In this document: piece after piece, positions 1 to 7,660 of the stretch
Layout of the letters: every line of letters begins with the position of its first letter
Numbering within the stretch: position 1 is the first letter of the stretch
NCBI GenBank assembly: GCA_947628175.1
Contig: CANQZA010000015.1
Span: 1-37,125, forward strand
Source of the DNA: an uncultured Clostridia bacterium
Lineage (GTDB): Bacteria; Bacillota; Clostridia; Oscillospirales; Acutalibacteraceae
Reading direction: 5' to 3'
DNA length: 37,125 bases
Made by a program: the position numbers and the translations under genes
Notes under the pieces: model-generated
What the model saw: the letters and a program-made list of their open reading frames with translations, nothing else
The model's database searches: none
Told to the model about the DNA's origin: nothing

Positions 1-60
1 GTGGTGGGATCTTCTGAATAAAAGGTTTTCTTTATAAATCCTTTTTCTTTTAACTGAGAT

Positions 61-813
61 ATGGAGTATATGGCAGAGCATGTCAAAGGAATTTTTATTG
101 CGTTTGCCTGTGCCTTTGCCACACATATTTTTGGTGCGGTTCTATCCTCATTTACCTTTAGAAAAAGAAGTCTGAAGGAAAGGGGGATTTACCATTATGG
201 TATGATTTTGTCAAATGCCGCCTTTCTGGCGCTCCCTCTGGCAAAAAGTGTTGTAGGCGACGAGGGAATTTTTTATTGTTCCGTTTATGTGGCGGTATTC
301 AATATCGTTGCGTTTACATACGGTATATATGAAATATCGGGGCACGAGGCAAAAATTGATTTTAAAAAGCTCATACTTAACCCCGGTTCAATGGCTGTTC
401 TAATCGGACTGCCCCTCTTCTTTTTGCAGCCGGATATTCCGTATTCAATAGAGTATCCCATGCAGCTTATCGGTAACTGCAATTCGCCTATGGCAATGAT
501 TGTGTTCGGAACCTTTTTTGCCAATTCCAATTTCAAAAATTTACTGGTAAAAAAAGAACTTTATTTTGCGTCGCTTATCAGATTGGCGGTTATTCCGCTT
601 TGCATGCTCGGCATATATTATTTGTGCGGAGTGAGGGGACAGCTTCTTGTATCCATGATGATATCAAGCTGTGCGCCTACTGCTACAAACACTGCCATGT
701 ATGCCGCAAAATATGACAACGATACAGCTCTGGGGTCTGAGATTGCCGCTCAGTCGTCGCTTTTTTCGATTATCACAATGCCTGTTATTGTTGCAGTCGC
801 ATCTGTGATTTAA
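61..813 (+). CDS. AEC (auxin efflux carrier) family transporter, N-terminus missing or decayed
   Basis: The 250-residue product has several hydrophobic segments separated by short charged loops. It carries the late-family pattern of a polar break (SSCAPTATNTAMYA) before the last helix, typical of the AEC/membrane transport protein family, which exports or imports small organic acids at the cytoplasmic membrane. Family members are usually about 300-320 residues, so roughly 60-70 N-terminal residues are absent. The ATG at 61 has no ribosome binding site; the in-frame ATG at 70 is preceded by GGAG at 63-66. Upstream, the same frame has stops at 19-21 and 55-57, yet the residues it encodes between them (KVFFINPFSFN) and the LLNK of the next frame look like the missing family N-terminus. 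This suggests a frameshift plus a nonsense codon, or assembly error. Substrate cannot be told. Family call is fairly safe; functionality is doubtful. Confidence 0.7.
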   Translation: MEYMAEHVKGIFIAFACAFATHIFGAVLSSFTFRKRSLKERGIYHYGMILSNAAFLALPLAKSVVGDEGIFYCSVYVAVFNIVAFTYGIYEISGHEAKIDFKKLILNPGSMAVLIGLPLFFLQPDIPYSIEYPMQLIGNCNSPMAMIVFGTFFANSNFKNLLVKKELYFASLIRLAVIPLCMLGIYYLCGVRGQLLVSMMISSCAPTATNTAMYAAKYDNDTALGSEIAAQSSLFSIITMPVIVAVASVI

Positions 814-854
814 GGATACAATTGTAAATTTTATTTGAAATTAATAGACATTTG

Positions 855-883
855 TTGATTTACTTTCTTGTTTATTCTATAAT
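855..883 (+). promoter_or_regulatory. Sigma-A type promoter for darA-holB-ricT
   Basis: TTGATT at 855-860 and TATAAT at 878-883 are separated by 17 bp. They lie about 58 bp before the darA start, in the gap after the AEC gene, and are the obvious promoter of the darA cluster. Confidence 0.7.
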
Positions 884-940
884 TATACTTGTATGAATGA
901 TGAGTAGGGATATATGAATATAATTAAGAGGGTGATTTTA

Positions 941-1264
941 ATGAAGTTAGTAGTAGCTATAGTATCAAACAAGGATGTCGCCAAGCTTATTTCCGCAATT
1001 AGTGCCGATGGTTATTTTGCGACCAAAATATCAACCTCCGGTCAGTTTCTTGAGGGAGGGCATACAACGATTCTTATGGGAATTGACGATAATAAGCTGG
1101 AAAATTTGTTTTCCATAATAGAAAAAAATGTTACAAAGCGTGTGGTGCGAAAAGTCGGTGTTGAGAGCACAATAGAAGGCTCTCTGCTGAAAAAGCCTGT
1201 TAATGTTGACGAATACGGTGCGGTTGCATTTGTGGTGAATGTTGAGGAATTTAAGAAGTTTTAG
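941..1264 (+). CDS. darA: Cyclic di-AMP receptor, PII-like (DarA/YaaQ family)
   Basis: The product is a 107-residue PII-like protein that binds cyclic di-AMP in the cytoplasm; its effector target is not generally established. The sequence shows the family start MKLVVAIVSNKD, the nucleotide-loop motif TKISTSGQFLEGGHTTILMG at about residues 28-47, and the C-terminal strand AVAFVVNVEEF. Length matches the family (about 109 residues). An ATG lies 27 bp upstream at 914, but the ATG at 941 follows a GAGGGTGA ribosome binding site at 928-935 and gives the canonical N-terminus, so I chose it. The stop is 2 bp before holB. The order darA-holB-ricT matches the yaaQ-yaaR-holB-yaaT region of Bacillus, with yaaR missing, which supports all three calls. 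Confidence 0.93.
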   Translation: MKLVVAIVSNKDVAKLISAISADGYFATKISTSGQFLEGGHTTILMGIDDNKLENLFSIIEKNVTKRVVRKVGVESTIEGSLLKKPVNVDEYGAVAFVVNVEEFKKF

Positions 1265-1266
1265 AT

Positions 1267-2250
1267 ATGAATTCTAACGGTTTTAAGGGAAATGAAAAAA
1301 TCATGAATCGGCTTGGAATCCTTTTGGATTCCGGGCGGTTTCCGCATGCAATCATTCTTGAAGGCGAGCAGGGAATAGGCAAAAAAACCTTGGCAAGGCT
1401 TATAGCCGCGGCGCTTGTGTGCCGAGGTGAGGATAAACCTTGTATGCATTGCACGCAGTGCCGCAAGGCCTCTGAAAACATACATCCTGATATATTTGAA
1501 TATGTTGCTTCGGGTGCGGTTCACTCCTTTCATGTCAATACTGTTAGGCAGATTATTAATGACGCTTATATTCGCCCGAACGAGGCTGATTACAAGGTCT
1601 ATATTCTCGGTAACGCCGATTGTATGAATGAGTCAGCGCAAAATGCAATTCTTAAAATTCTGGAAGAACCGCCCGCCTACGCTGTATTTATACTAACTGT
1701 TCAGTCAAAAAGCGTGCTTTTGAATACTGTTTTATCACGCGCTGTTGTTTTGAGCCTCAATCCTGTTGAGATTACTCAGGGAGCAAACTATATTGTTGAT
1801 AATATGCAGGGGATTGATTTTGACTCTGCCCAAAATGCCCTAAAGATTTCCAACGGTAATATCGGAAAGGCTGTTGAGAGTCTGCAAAGCAGCAGATCAA
1901 GCGACCTGGCAGAAGTATGCGTCAAAATCTGTGACGCACTGACAGACTCGGACGAGTTTTTTTTGATGAGTCTTTGTTCCTCTTTTCAGAAAGACAGGCA
2001 GTCGGTAGTTTTCGCAACGGAATTTCTTAAAAATATCTTCAGGGATGCATTGGTATTGCCGCAATCGCAGGATTTGATATCGGGACAGTACGATTGTGCA
2101 AGAAGGCTTAAATTAAAGCTTACCAAGCAAAATCTCGTTGACCTGATTGCACAGTGTGATGAGTTAAAAAAAATGGCTCAAATGAATATAAATAATGCTT
2201 TATTAATTACAAAAATCTGTTACGCCCTCAGAGAGGCGGTAGGCAGATAG
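1267..2250 (+). CDS. holB: DNA polymerase III, delta prime subunit
   Basis: This is the 327-residue delta-prime subunit of the clamp loader, which with tau/gamma and delta loads the sliding clamp at the replication fork. The N-terminal AAA+ domain has a Walker A-like GEQGIGKKT at residues 33-41 and a zinc-binding cysteine set C52, C59, C62, C65. A sensor-region block NAILKILEEPP follows the ATPase core. The C-terminal part is the helical collar-type region, weakly conserved as usual. It starts 2 bp after darA, so it is translationally close-coupled. The retained Walker A lysines are seen in several Firmicutes HolB proteins; I do not infer ATPase activity from them. Confidence 0.93.
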   Translation: MNSNGFKGNEKIMNRLGILLDSGRFPHAIILEGEQGIGKKTLARLIAAALVCRGEDKPCMHCTQCRKASENIHPDIFEYVASGAVHSFHVNTVRQIINDAYIRPNEADYKVYILGNADCMNESAQNAILKILEEPPAYAVFILTVQSKSVLLNTVLSRAVVLSLNPVEITQGANYIVDNMQGIDFDSAQNALKISNGNIGKAVESLQSSRSSDLAEVCVKICDALTDSDEFFLMSLCSSFQKDRQSVVFATEFLKNIFRDALVLPQSQDLISGQYDCARRLKLKLTKQNLVDLIAQCDELKKMAQMNINNALLITKICYALREAVGR

Positions 2251-2251
2251 G

Positions 2252-2276
2252 GGATAGTGTGAACATCACATTATCC
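2252..2276 (+). other. Intercistronic hairpin between holB and ricT
   Basis: An 11-bp stem (2252-2262 with 2266-2276, one G-T wobble) closes a 3-nt loop. It starts one base after the holB stop and has no T-run behind it, so it does not look like an intrinsic terminator. It may be an mRNA stability or processing element, or a protein-binding palindrome. Confidence 0.55.
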
Positions 2277-2313
2277 TGATTATATTGCAGCCTGAAAGGA
2301 TATGGTGATTGAA

Positions 2314-3171
2314 ATGACAATGGTTGTTGGTGTCCGCTTCAAGGACACGGGCAAAATGTATTATTTTGATCCTAAAGATTTTATAATAAAAAAAGGTCAG
2401 CATCTGATAGTGGAAACCTCCAAGGGATTGGAATGCGGTGTTGCGCATACAGAAAATAAAGAGGTAGAGGACGACGATGTGGTATTGCCGTTAAAGCCTG
2501 TTATCAGAATTGCGTCAGAAAAAGATATGGCCGTTCTTGCCGAAAATAAGCGCCTTGAAAAAGAGGCACTTGCAATCTGCGCTGAGAAGATTGATAGTCA
2601 TGGTCTGGATATGCGGCTGACAGATGCTGAATATTCTTTTGATAGATCCAAGATTATATTTTATTTTACTGCTGACGGAAGAGTTGATTTTCGTGAGCTG
2701 GTAAAGGATCTCGCATCCGTTTTTCATACGAGGATAGAACTTCGTCAGATAGGTGTAAGAGATGAGAGCAGGCTGCTCGGCGGTCTTGGGATATGCGGCA
2801 GACCGTTTTGCTGTTCAACCTTTCTTGATGATTTTCATTCTGTTACCATAAAAATGGCGAAGGATCAAGGGCTTTCTCTGGCTCCGGGAAAAATAAGCGG
2901 AACATGCGGCAGGCTGATGTGCTGTCTTAAATATGAACAGAATTCATATGAGTATCTTAACAAAATCACTCCCGCCAAGGGTACGGTCGTTGATTGCAGA
3001 GAGGGCAGAGGAAAGGTTGTTGACGCTTCGCTTCTTACAGGTAAGCTCAAGGTTCAGCTTGACAGCTCTCCTGAGGGACTGCCTGTTGTTGTTGACAGAA
3101 ACGCTGTCAGAATTGTGAGAGAAACAGGTAATTTTTCCAGGCAAAAACAGGAAAAAGCCGTTAAAGAATAA
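2314..3171 (+). CDS. ricT: PSP1-domain protein RicT (YaaT)
   Basis: In Bacillus, RicT forms a complex with RicA and RicF that binds RNase Y, carries two [4Fe-4S] clusters, and affects mRNA maturation, competence, biofilm formation and sporulation. This 285-residue protein has the family N-terminus VVGVRFKDTGKMYYFDP and two matching cysteine groups, C161/C166/C167 and C198/C203/C204, each CxxxxCC, as expected for cluster ligands. I place the start at ATG 2314 because it gives the family-like N-terminus and has GGTGA 5 bp upstream. The in-frame ATG at 2302 would sit 1 bp after an AAGGA. The C-terminus beyond the PSP1 core is short. Partners RicA and RicF are not in this window. Confidence 0.9.
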   Translation: MTMVVGVRFKDTGKMYYFDPKDFIIKKGQHLIVETSKGLECGVAHTENKEVEDDDVVLPLKPVIRIASEKDMAVLAENKRLEKEALAICAEKIDSHGLDMRLTDAEYSFDRSKIIFYFTADGRVDFRELVKDLASVFHTRIELRQIGVRDESRLLGGLGICGRPFCCSTFLDDFHSVTIKMAKDQGLSLAPGKISGTCGRLMCCLKYEQNSYEYLNKITPAKGTVVDCREGRGKVVDASLLTGKLKVQLDSSPEGLPVVVDRNAVRIVRETGNFSRQKQEKAVKE

Positions 3172-3178
3172 AAACGAC

Positions 3179-3207
3179 TTGATTTTTAAGGCTTATACTG
3201 CTATATT
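3179..3207 (+). promoter_or_regulatory. Promoter of the ferredoxin gene
   Basis: TTGATT at 3179-3184 and TATATT at 3202-3207 with a 17-bp spacer, starting 7 bp after the ricT stop. It would allow the ferredoxin to be expressed independently of the ricT operon. Confidence 0.6.
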
Positions 3208-3239
3208 TAGAATATAGATTGATGTAGGAGGTGTTTTTA

Positions 3240-3410
3240 ATGGCATATAAGATTTCAGACGATTGTATTTCATGCGGCGCATGCGCAGCTGAATGTCCTG
3301 TAGGTGCTATTTCAGAGGGTGACGGAAAATTCGTTATTGATGCTGATACATGTATCGAATGCGGTGCTTGTGAAAGTGTCTGCCCTGTAGGCGCTCCTTC
3401 ACAGGATTAG
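3240..3410 (+). CDS. 2[4Fe-4S] ferredoxin
   Basis: A 56-residue bacterial-type ferredoxin that carries low-potential electrons in the cytoplasm, for example to pyruvate:ferredoxin oxidoreductase or hydrogenase partners. It has two classic CxxCxxCxxxCP motifs: C9, C12, C15, C19 and C38, C41, C44, C48. Both are complete. The start follows a strong AGGAGGTG at 3226-3233. The gene is short enough to be missed by length cut-offs. It sits between its own promoter and a strong terminator, so it looks like a separate unit rather than part of the ricT operon. Physiological partner not indicated by neighbours. Confidence 0.95.
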   Translation: MAYKISDDCISCGACAAECPVGAISEGDGKFVIDADTCIECGACESVCPVGAPSQD

Positions 3411-3432
3411 TTTATTGCTTAAAAACATATAT

Positions 3433-3464
3433 AAAAGCCGTTCCGAATGGAGCGGCTTTTAAAC
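3433..3464. terminator. Intrinsic terminator, probably bidirectional
   Basis: A 12-bp stem (3433-3444 with 3449-3460, one G-T wobble) with a GAAT loop, flanked by A-run and T-run. It lies between the ferredoxin (+) and the XRE gene (-), so it can serve both convergent units. Confidence 0.88.
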
Positions 3465-3469
3465 TTTTA

Positions 3470-4093
3470 TTATTGATTTGCTTTGGTAAAGAATATTACT
3501 ATCCAGTAATAGATGGGTATAATCAGAAACAGCAGAGCAAGATATCCCCATGCCCCCGTTATAAAGCTTAGGATCAGATATACAGTGACAATGAGCTCGG
3601 GAACAGGAAGAAGAATACGGAATACTTTATTGTTATTTGCCTTGCAGGCTATGGCAATTCTGTAGTAAATCGGTATTGTCAGAAAGATAATCCACAGCGG
3701 GTGCCATATATCAAATATCATTGACAGTGCGACATAAAGTATTACTACAATGATAGAATACGGAAATTTAAACAGATTTGACGCAATCTTAGGATAAATT
3801 CCGAAGTCATTTGCCTTGGAAAGAATTGATTTTGCTTTTCCTTTAATATCCCTGCCCTTTTTATTTGTGTTTTTGATAATAACTTTATCCGAGGAAGTAT
3901 TTAAAAGCTCGTCAACCGAAATTCCGTATAGTTTTGCGAGCGCTATAAGATTATCTGTATCGGGCGATGATTCGGCTCTCTCCCATTTTGATATTGCCTG
4001 ACGGCTTATTCCGAGTTTTTCGGCGAGCACATCCTGACTGTAACCGTTCATTTTTCTGAGTTGTTGTAATCTGTTTGCAGTTACTAAATCCAT
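3470..4093 (-). CDS. XRE-family transcriptional regulator with a four-helix membrane domain
   Basis: The 207-residue protein has an N-terminal HTH_3 domain (about residues 7-62; core YSQDVLAEKLGISRQAISKWE), a lysine-rich linker (about 68-92), and four predicted membrane helices at about 111-129, 132-149, 160-179 and 182-202. The helices come as two similar pairs: IPIYY occurs at 140-144 and again at 192-196, each followed by a short basic or polar tail ending in KAN. The protein is likely membrane anchored and binds DNA while sensing a membrane or envelope signal; this is inference. The start has AAAGGA upstream. It is divergent from pflB across a 392-bp AT-rich gap, so autoregulation or control of pflB is possible but not shown. 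Confidence 0.85.
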   Translation of the reverse strand: MDLVTANRLQQLRKMNGYSQDVLAEKLGISRQAISKWERAESSPDTDNLIALAKLYGISVDELLNTSSDKVIIKNTNKKGRDIKGKAKSILSKANDFGIYPKIASNLFKFPYSIIVVILYVALSMIFDIWHPLWIIFLTIPIYYRIAIACKANNNKVFRILLPVPELIVTVYLILSFITGAWGYLALLFLIIPIYYWIVIFFTKANQ

Positions 4094-4485
4094 AAATTTA
4101 ATCCTTTCGTTTCAGATGTTTTTCTATGACAATAATTTTACCAAAACTTGCATAAAAATGCCATATATTTTAGTTTGCAAAAAAGTTTTTTTGGGGCAAC
4201 TATCGGTTTCACACCAGATTTAAAATCAATTTTTATAGATTTTATATATTTTACTTTTCATGTCTTATGAAATTTTCGTAAAAATAATATAGGTAATATT
4301 TTGTTTTTATATAAAATTACAAAATTTGCAAAAGATGTAAAAAAACGGCAAAAGGTATTTAAAATTTTTTTGAAACATTGTATAATTAGCGTATAGCATT
4401 CTTGTTGTCGGATAAATCAAATATTGAGGCATAATAGTACTGTATAGGCATTAAAACAATTAGAAATTTTCGGGAGGAAAAATAA
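4094..4485. other. AT-rich divergent intergenic region (XRE regulator / pflB)
   Basis: This 392-bp gap holds no convincing ORF, tRNA or known riboswitch. It is very AT-rich with many A- and T-tracts, which could act as UP elements or bent DNA. The pflB promoter lies near its right end. From that promoter the pflB leader would be about 90 nt. A weak minus-strand -10 (TAAAAT, 4135-4140) may serve the XRE gene, but I found no good -35 for it. Confidence 0.5.
4358..4386 (+). promoter_or_regulatory. Probable pflB promoter
   Basis: TTTAAA at 4358-4363 and a perfect TATAAT at 4381-4386 with a 17-bp spacer. An overlapping alternative, TTGAAA at 4369-4374 with TATAGC at 4392-4397, is weaker at the -10. 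Confidence 0.55.
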
Positions 4486-6714
4486 ATGGAAGCTTGGAGA
4501 AATTTCAAACGAGGCGTATGGTGTGACGAAATCAATGTGAGTAATTTCATAAAAATGAATTATACGCCTTATGACGGTGATTCATCGTTTCTTGCGGGTC
4601 CGACAGAACGAACAAAGATTGTTCTTGATAAGGTGAAAAAGCTTCTTGTCAAAGAAAATGAAAACGGCGGTGTGCTCGATGTTGATGCAAGCAAGGTGCT
4701 GACAATTCTTTCACACGGTCCGGGATATGTTGACAGGGAGAGAGATATCATTGTAGGTCTTCAGACAGATGAACCGCTGAAAAGGGGCGTATCTCCTTTT
4801 TCGGGTTACAGAAATGCAGTTCAAGCATGCCGTGCATACGGATATGAAATGTCCGATAAGGTAAAGGATGAATTTATATACAGAACCACTCATAATACAG
4901 GCGTTTTCCGAGCGTATACGGATGTTATGAAAAAAGCGCGCCATGCAGGTATTTTGACAGGTTTGCCTGACGCGTACGCCCGCGGAAGAATTATAGGCGA
5001 TTACAGAAGAGTCGCACTTTACGGCATGGATTATCTTATTGAGCAAAAAAAGCTTGATAAGCAGGAGATAGGAAATGCCGATGTTTTTGATGAAGAGGTT
5101 ATACATCTTCTTGAGGATCTTTCAAAACAGCTTGATTTTATGAGCCAGCTCAAGGAGCTTGCTCTTGAGTACGGTTATGATATAGCAAGACCTGCCGAAA
5201 ATGCGAAAGAGGCAATTCAGTGGCTGTATTTCGGATATCTCGGTGCTATTAAGGAGCAAAACGGAGCGGCAAACTCAATAGGCAGAATTGCTGAATTTAT
5301 CGACTGTTATATCCAGAGGGATATAGATGAGGGCGTGCTTGACGAGAAGGGCGCTCAGGAGCTTATAGACGATCTTGTTCTCAAACTCAGGCTTGTTCGT
5401 CATCTTCGCACACCTGAATATAATGAGCTTTTTGCAGGCGATCCTGTATGGGTGACACTTGCCCTTGCAGGTGTTACGGGAGAGGGAAGGTCAATGTGCT
5501 CAAAGACCTCGTTCCGTGTTCTTCAGACGCTCTATAATCTCGGTCCTTCCGCCGAGCCGAATATCACCGTGCTGTGGTCGGAGCATCTTCCGCAGGGCTT
5601 TAAGGATTTTTGCGCTCAGGTTTCAATTGATACGGATTCAATACAGTATGAAAATGATGATGTTATGAGAAGAATGTACGGTGATGACTATGCCATTGCC
5701 TGCTGTGTGTCTGCTATGAAAATGGGCAAGCAGATGCAGTTTTTCGGAGCACGGTGCAATCTTGCAAAGGTTTTGCTTATGGCTCTCAACGGAGGCAGAG
5801 ACGAGATCGGAGCGGAGCAGATAGCTCCCGAGGGCAAAATCTTTGATGAAGAGGTTTTGGATTACAAAGAGGTTGTTCACGCATACAAAAAATATCTTTC
5901 ATGGATGGCAAGGCTCTATGTCAATACAATGAATGTTATCCACTATATGCATGATAAATATGCTTATGAAAGACTTATGATGTCGTTTCACGATACTGAT
6001 GTCGAAAGGCTTATGGCATTCGGCATATCCGGTATGTCTGTTGTAACAGATTCTCTTTCGGCAATTAAATATGCTAAGGTTACACCGATAAAAGACGAAA
6101 GAGGCATCATAAACGATTTTACCGTTGAGGGAGAATTCCCCAAATACGGCAATGATGATGACAGGGTGGATTTTATTGCGAAAGAACTTGTCGAGTTTTT
6201 TTACAAGGAGCTGTGCAAGACGCCCGCGTACCGTTCTGCCAAGCATACACTCTCCATTCTCACAATCACATCAAATGTTATGTACGGTAAAAAGACAGGT
6301 GCAACACCTGACGGCAGAAAGGCTGGCGAGCCGTTCGCACCCGGCGCAAATCCTATGCACGGCCGTGATTTTGAGGGTGCTCTGGCGTCTCTCAACTCTG
6401 TTGCAAAGCTTGATTATGCGTGTTGCCAGGACGGTATTTCAAATACCTTCTCCATTACACCTGACACCCTTGGCAAAAATAAGGATGAGCGGATAAAGCA
6501 TCTGACAACAATGCTTGACGGGTATTTTGCGCAGGACGCTCATCACCTGAATGTAAATGTTTTAAACCGGGAAAAGCTTATTGCGGCTATGAACGATCCG
6601 ACGCTTTATCCGTCACTGACAATCAGGGTAAGCGGCTATGCGGTGAACTTTAACAAACTTACAAGGGAAAAACAGGAAGAGGTTATTTCAAGAACCTTCC
6701 ACACATCATTATGA
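4486..6714 (+). CDS. pflB: Formate C-acetyltransferase (pyruvate formate-lyase)
   Basis: A cytoplasmic glycyl-radical enzyme that converts pyruvate and CoA to acetyl-CoA and formate without releasing reducing power. At 742 residues it is near the family length. It carries the catalytic Cys-Cys pair at C406-C407 (IACCVSAM) and the glycyl-radical loop RVSGYAVNF with G717 near the C-terminus. The Cys-Cys pair separates true PFL from diol dehydratases and other glycyl-radical enzymes, which have a single cysteine. The start has GGGAGGA at 4472-4478, 7 bp upstream. The stop overlaps the pflA start by 4 bp (ATGA), so the enzyme and its activase are translationally coupled. The radical makes the enzyme oxygen-labile, consistent with a strict anaerobe. 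Confidence 0.98.
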   Translation: MEAWRNFKRGVWCDEINVSNFIKMNYTPYDGDSSFLAGPTERTKIVLDKVKKLLVKENENGGVLDVDASKVLTILSHGPGYVDRERDIIVGLQTDEPLKRGVSPFSGYRNAVQACRAYGYEMSDKVKDEFIYRTTHNTGVFRAYTDVMKKARHAGILTGLPDAYARGRIIGDYRRVALYGMDYLIEQKKLDKQEIGNADVFDEEVIHLLEDLSKQLDFMSQLKELALEYGYDIARPAENAKEAIQWLYFGYLGAIKEQNGAANSIGRIAEFIDCYIQRDIDEGVLDEKGAQELIDDLVLKLRLVRHLRTPEYNELFAGDPVWVTLALAGVTGEGRSMCSKTSFRVLQTLYNLGPSAEPNITVLWSEHLPQGFKDFCAQVSIDTDSIQYENDDVMRRMYGDDYAIACCVSAMKMGKQMQFFGARCNLAKVLLMALNGGRDEIGAEQIAPEGKIFDEEVLDYKEVVHAYKKYLSWMARLYVNTMNVIHYMHDKYAYERLMMSFHDTDVERLMAFGISGMSVVTDSLSAIKYAKVTPIKDERGIINDFTVEGEFPKYGNDDDRVDFIAKELVEFFYKELCKTPAYRSAKHTLSILTITSNVMYGKKTGATPDGRKAGEPFAPGANPMHGRDFEGALASLNSVAKLDYACCQDGISNTFSITPDTLGKNKDERIKHLTTMLDGYFAQDAHHLNVNVLNREKLIAAMNDPTLYPSLTIRVSGYAVNFNKLTREKQEEVISRTFHTSL

Positions 6715-7433
6715 TGAAAGCTGATATTCATTCGTTTGAATCCATGGCGGCTCTCGACGGTGACGGTATAAGATATGCCGTGTTTTTTACAGGCTGTCCG
6801 CTTCGCTGCCTGTATTGCCATAACCCCGATACATGGTTTAAATCCGGCAAAGCGTGGTCGTCACAGGATTTATTAAACAAAATTAAAAGGTACAAGCCAT
6901 ATTTTAAAAACGGCGGCGGCGTCACTTTTTCGGGAGGCGAGCCGCTGCTTAATTCTGATTTTATAAATGAAACAGGCGCGATGCTGAAAGCTGAGGGAAT
7001 CAACTACGCGCTTGATACTTCGGGCAGCGTGGAGATGACCGAAAGTGTAAGAAAAGCCATTGACGGTGCAGAGCTTGTAATTCTTGATGTGAAATTCTAT
7101 GATAAAACGGATTACGAGAAATACACGGGCGGCTGTTTTGAACACTTTGTCAAAATAGGAAAATACTGCTCAGAAAAGGGAATAAGGCTTTGGCTTCGAA
7201 CGGTGATTGTGCCCGGAATAAATGATTCAAAAGAGGACATAAAAAAATATGCCTTGTTTTCCGGGCAGTTTTCGTTTGAAAAGTATGAGCTTCTTGCTTT
7301 TCACACAATGGGCTTTTTTAAATATGATAATCTTGGTATACAAAATCCCCTGTCTGATACACCCCCTATGGAAAAGGAAAGATTGTATCACCTTCAGGAA
7401 CTGCTGAATACAACCATTAAGCAACAGAATTAA
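6711..7433 (+). CDS. pflA: Pyruvate formate-lyase activating enzyme
   Basis: A 240-residue radical SAM enzyme that abstracts hydrogen from the PflB glycine to create the radical. It shows the cluster motif CxxxCxxC at C29, C33, C36 (GCPLRCLYC), the SAM-binding GGE within TFSGGEPL at about residues 75-82, and the DVKF block about residue 127. There is no extra ferredoxin-like insert between these, so it is the short PFL-AE form rather than the longer activases of other glycyl-radical enzymes. The start codon overlaps the pflB stop. The sequence begins ATGATG, so Met1 or Met2 could initiate. No clear terminator follows; a 227-bp regulatory gap leads to adhE. Confidence 0.96.
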   Translation: MMKADIHSFESMAALDGDGIRYAVFFTGCPLRCLYCHNPDTWFKSGKAWSSQDLLNKIKRYKPYFKNGGGVTFSGGEPLLNSDFINETGAMLKAEGINYALDTSGSVEMTESVRKAIDGAELVILDVKFYDKTDYEKYTGGCFEHFVKIGKYCSEKGIRLWLRTVIVPGINDSKEDIKKYALFSGQFSFEKYELLAFHTMGFFKYDNLGIQNPLSDTPPMEKERLYHLQELLNTTIKQQN

Positions 7434-7455
7434 AAAAAGGTATCTTTGTATATGT

Positions 7456-7473
7456 TTGTTAAATTATTGGCAA
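7456..7473 (+). promoter_or_regulatory. Rex-like operator upstream of adhE
   Basis: TTGTTAA-ATTA-TTGGCAA. The left half matches the clostridial Rex half-site exactly, and the right half matches at 5 of 7 positions (TTAACAA expected). Rex senses NADH/NAD+ and commonly represses alcohol dehydrogenase genes in Clostridia. No rex gene is in the window, so this rests on site similarity and context. Confidence 0.45.
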
Positions 7474-7497
7474 TTGACTGGAATTTGGCGAAAATTC

Positions 7498-7514
7498 TCA
7501 CAAAATTATTGTGA
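7498..7514. promoter_or_regulatory. Inverted repeat TCACAA-N5-TTGTGA upstream of adhE
   Basis: Perfect 6-bp arms at 7498-7503 and 7509-7514 with a 5-bp spacer. The right arm continues as TTGTGAA, the general Rex half-site, but in everted arrangement. A regulator site is possible; chance in AT-rich DNA cannot be excluded. Confidence 0.3.
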
Positions 7515-7533
7515 ACTTATTGTCATTTTTATG

Positions 7534-7569
7534 ATAAATGCAGAAATTACACAAAAATGTTGCATTTAT
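7534..7569. promoter_or_regulatory. Long inverted repeat overlapping the adhE promoter
   Basis: ATAAATGCA at 7534-7542 and its perfect complement TGCATTTAT at 7561-7569, 18 bp apart; the arms extend to 12 bp with one wobble. The right arm overlaps the proposed -35 element, a placement expected for a repressor operator. Confidence 0.45.
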
Positions 7570-7589
7570 TATATTTATAATATTATTAT
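7560..7589 (+). promoter_or_regulatory. Probable adhE promoter
   Basis: TTGCAT at 7560-7565 and TATTAT at 7584-7589 with an 18-bp spacer, about 70 bp before the adhE start. A TATAAT at 7576-7581 lies in the same stretch but has no good -35. Confidence 0.5.
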
Positions 7590-7660
7590 ATTTACTGTTC
7601 TACGGTTAAAATCCGCTTTATATATTAGCATAATGACAACAATCAACGGAGGCAAAATAA

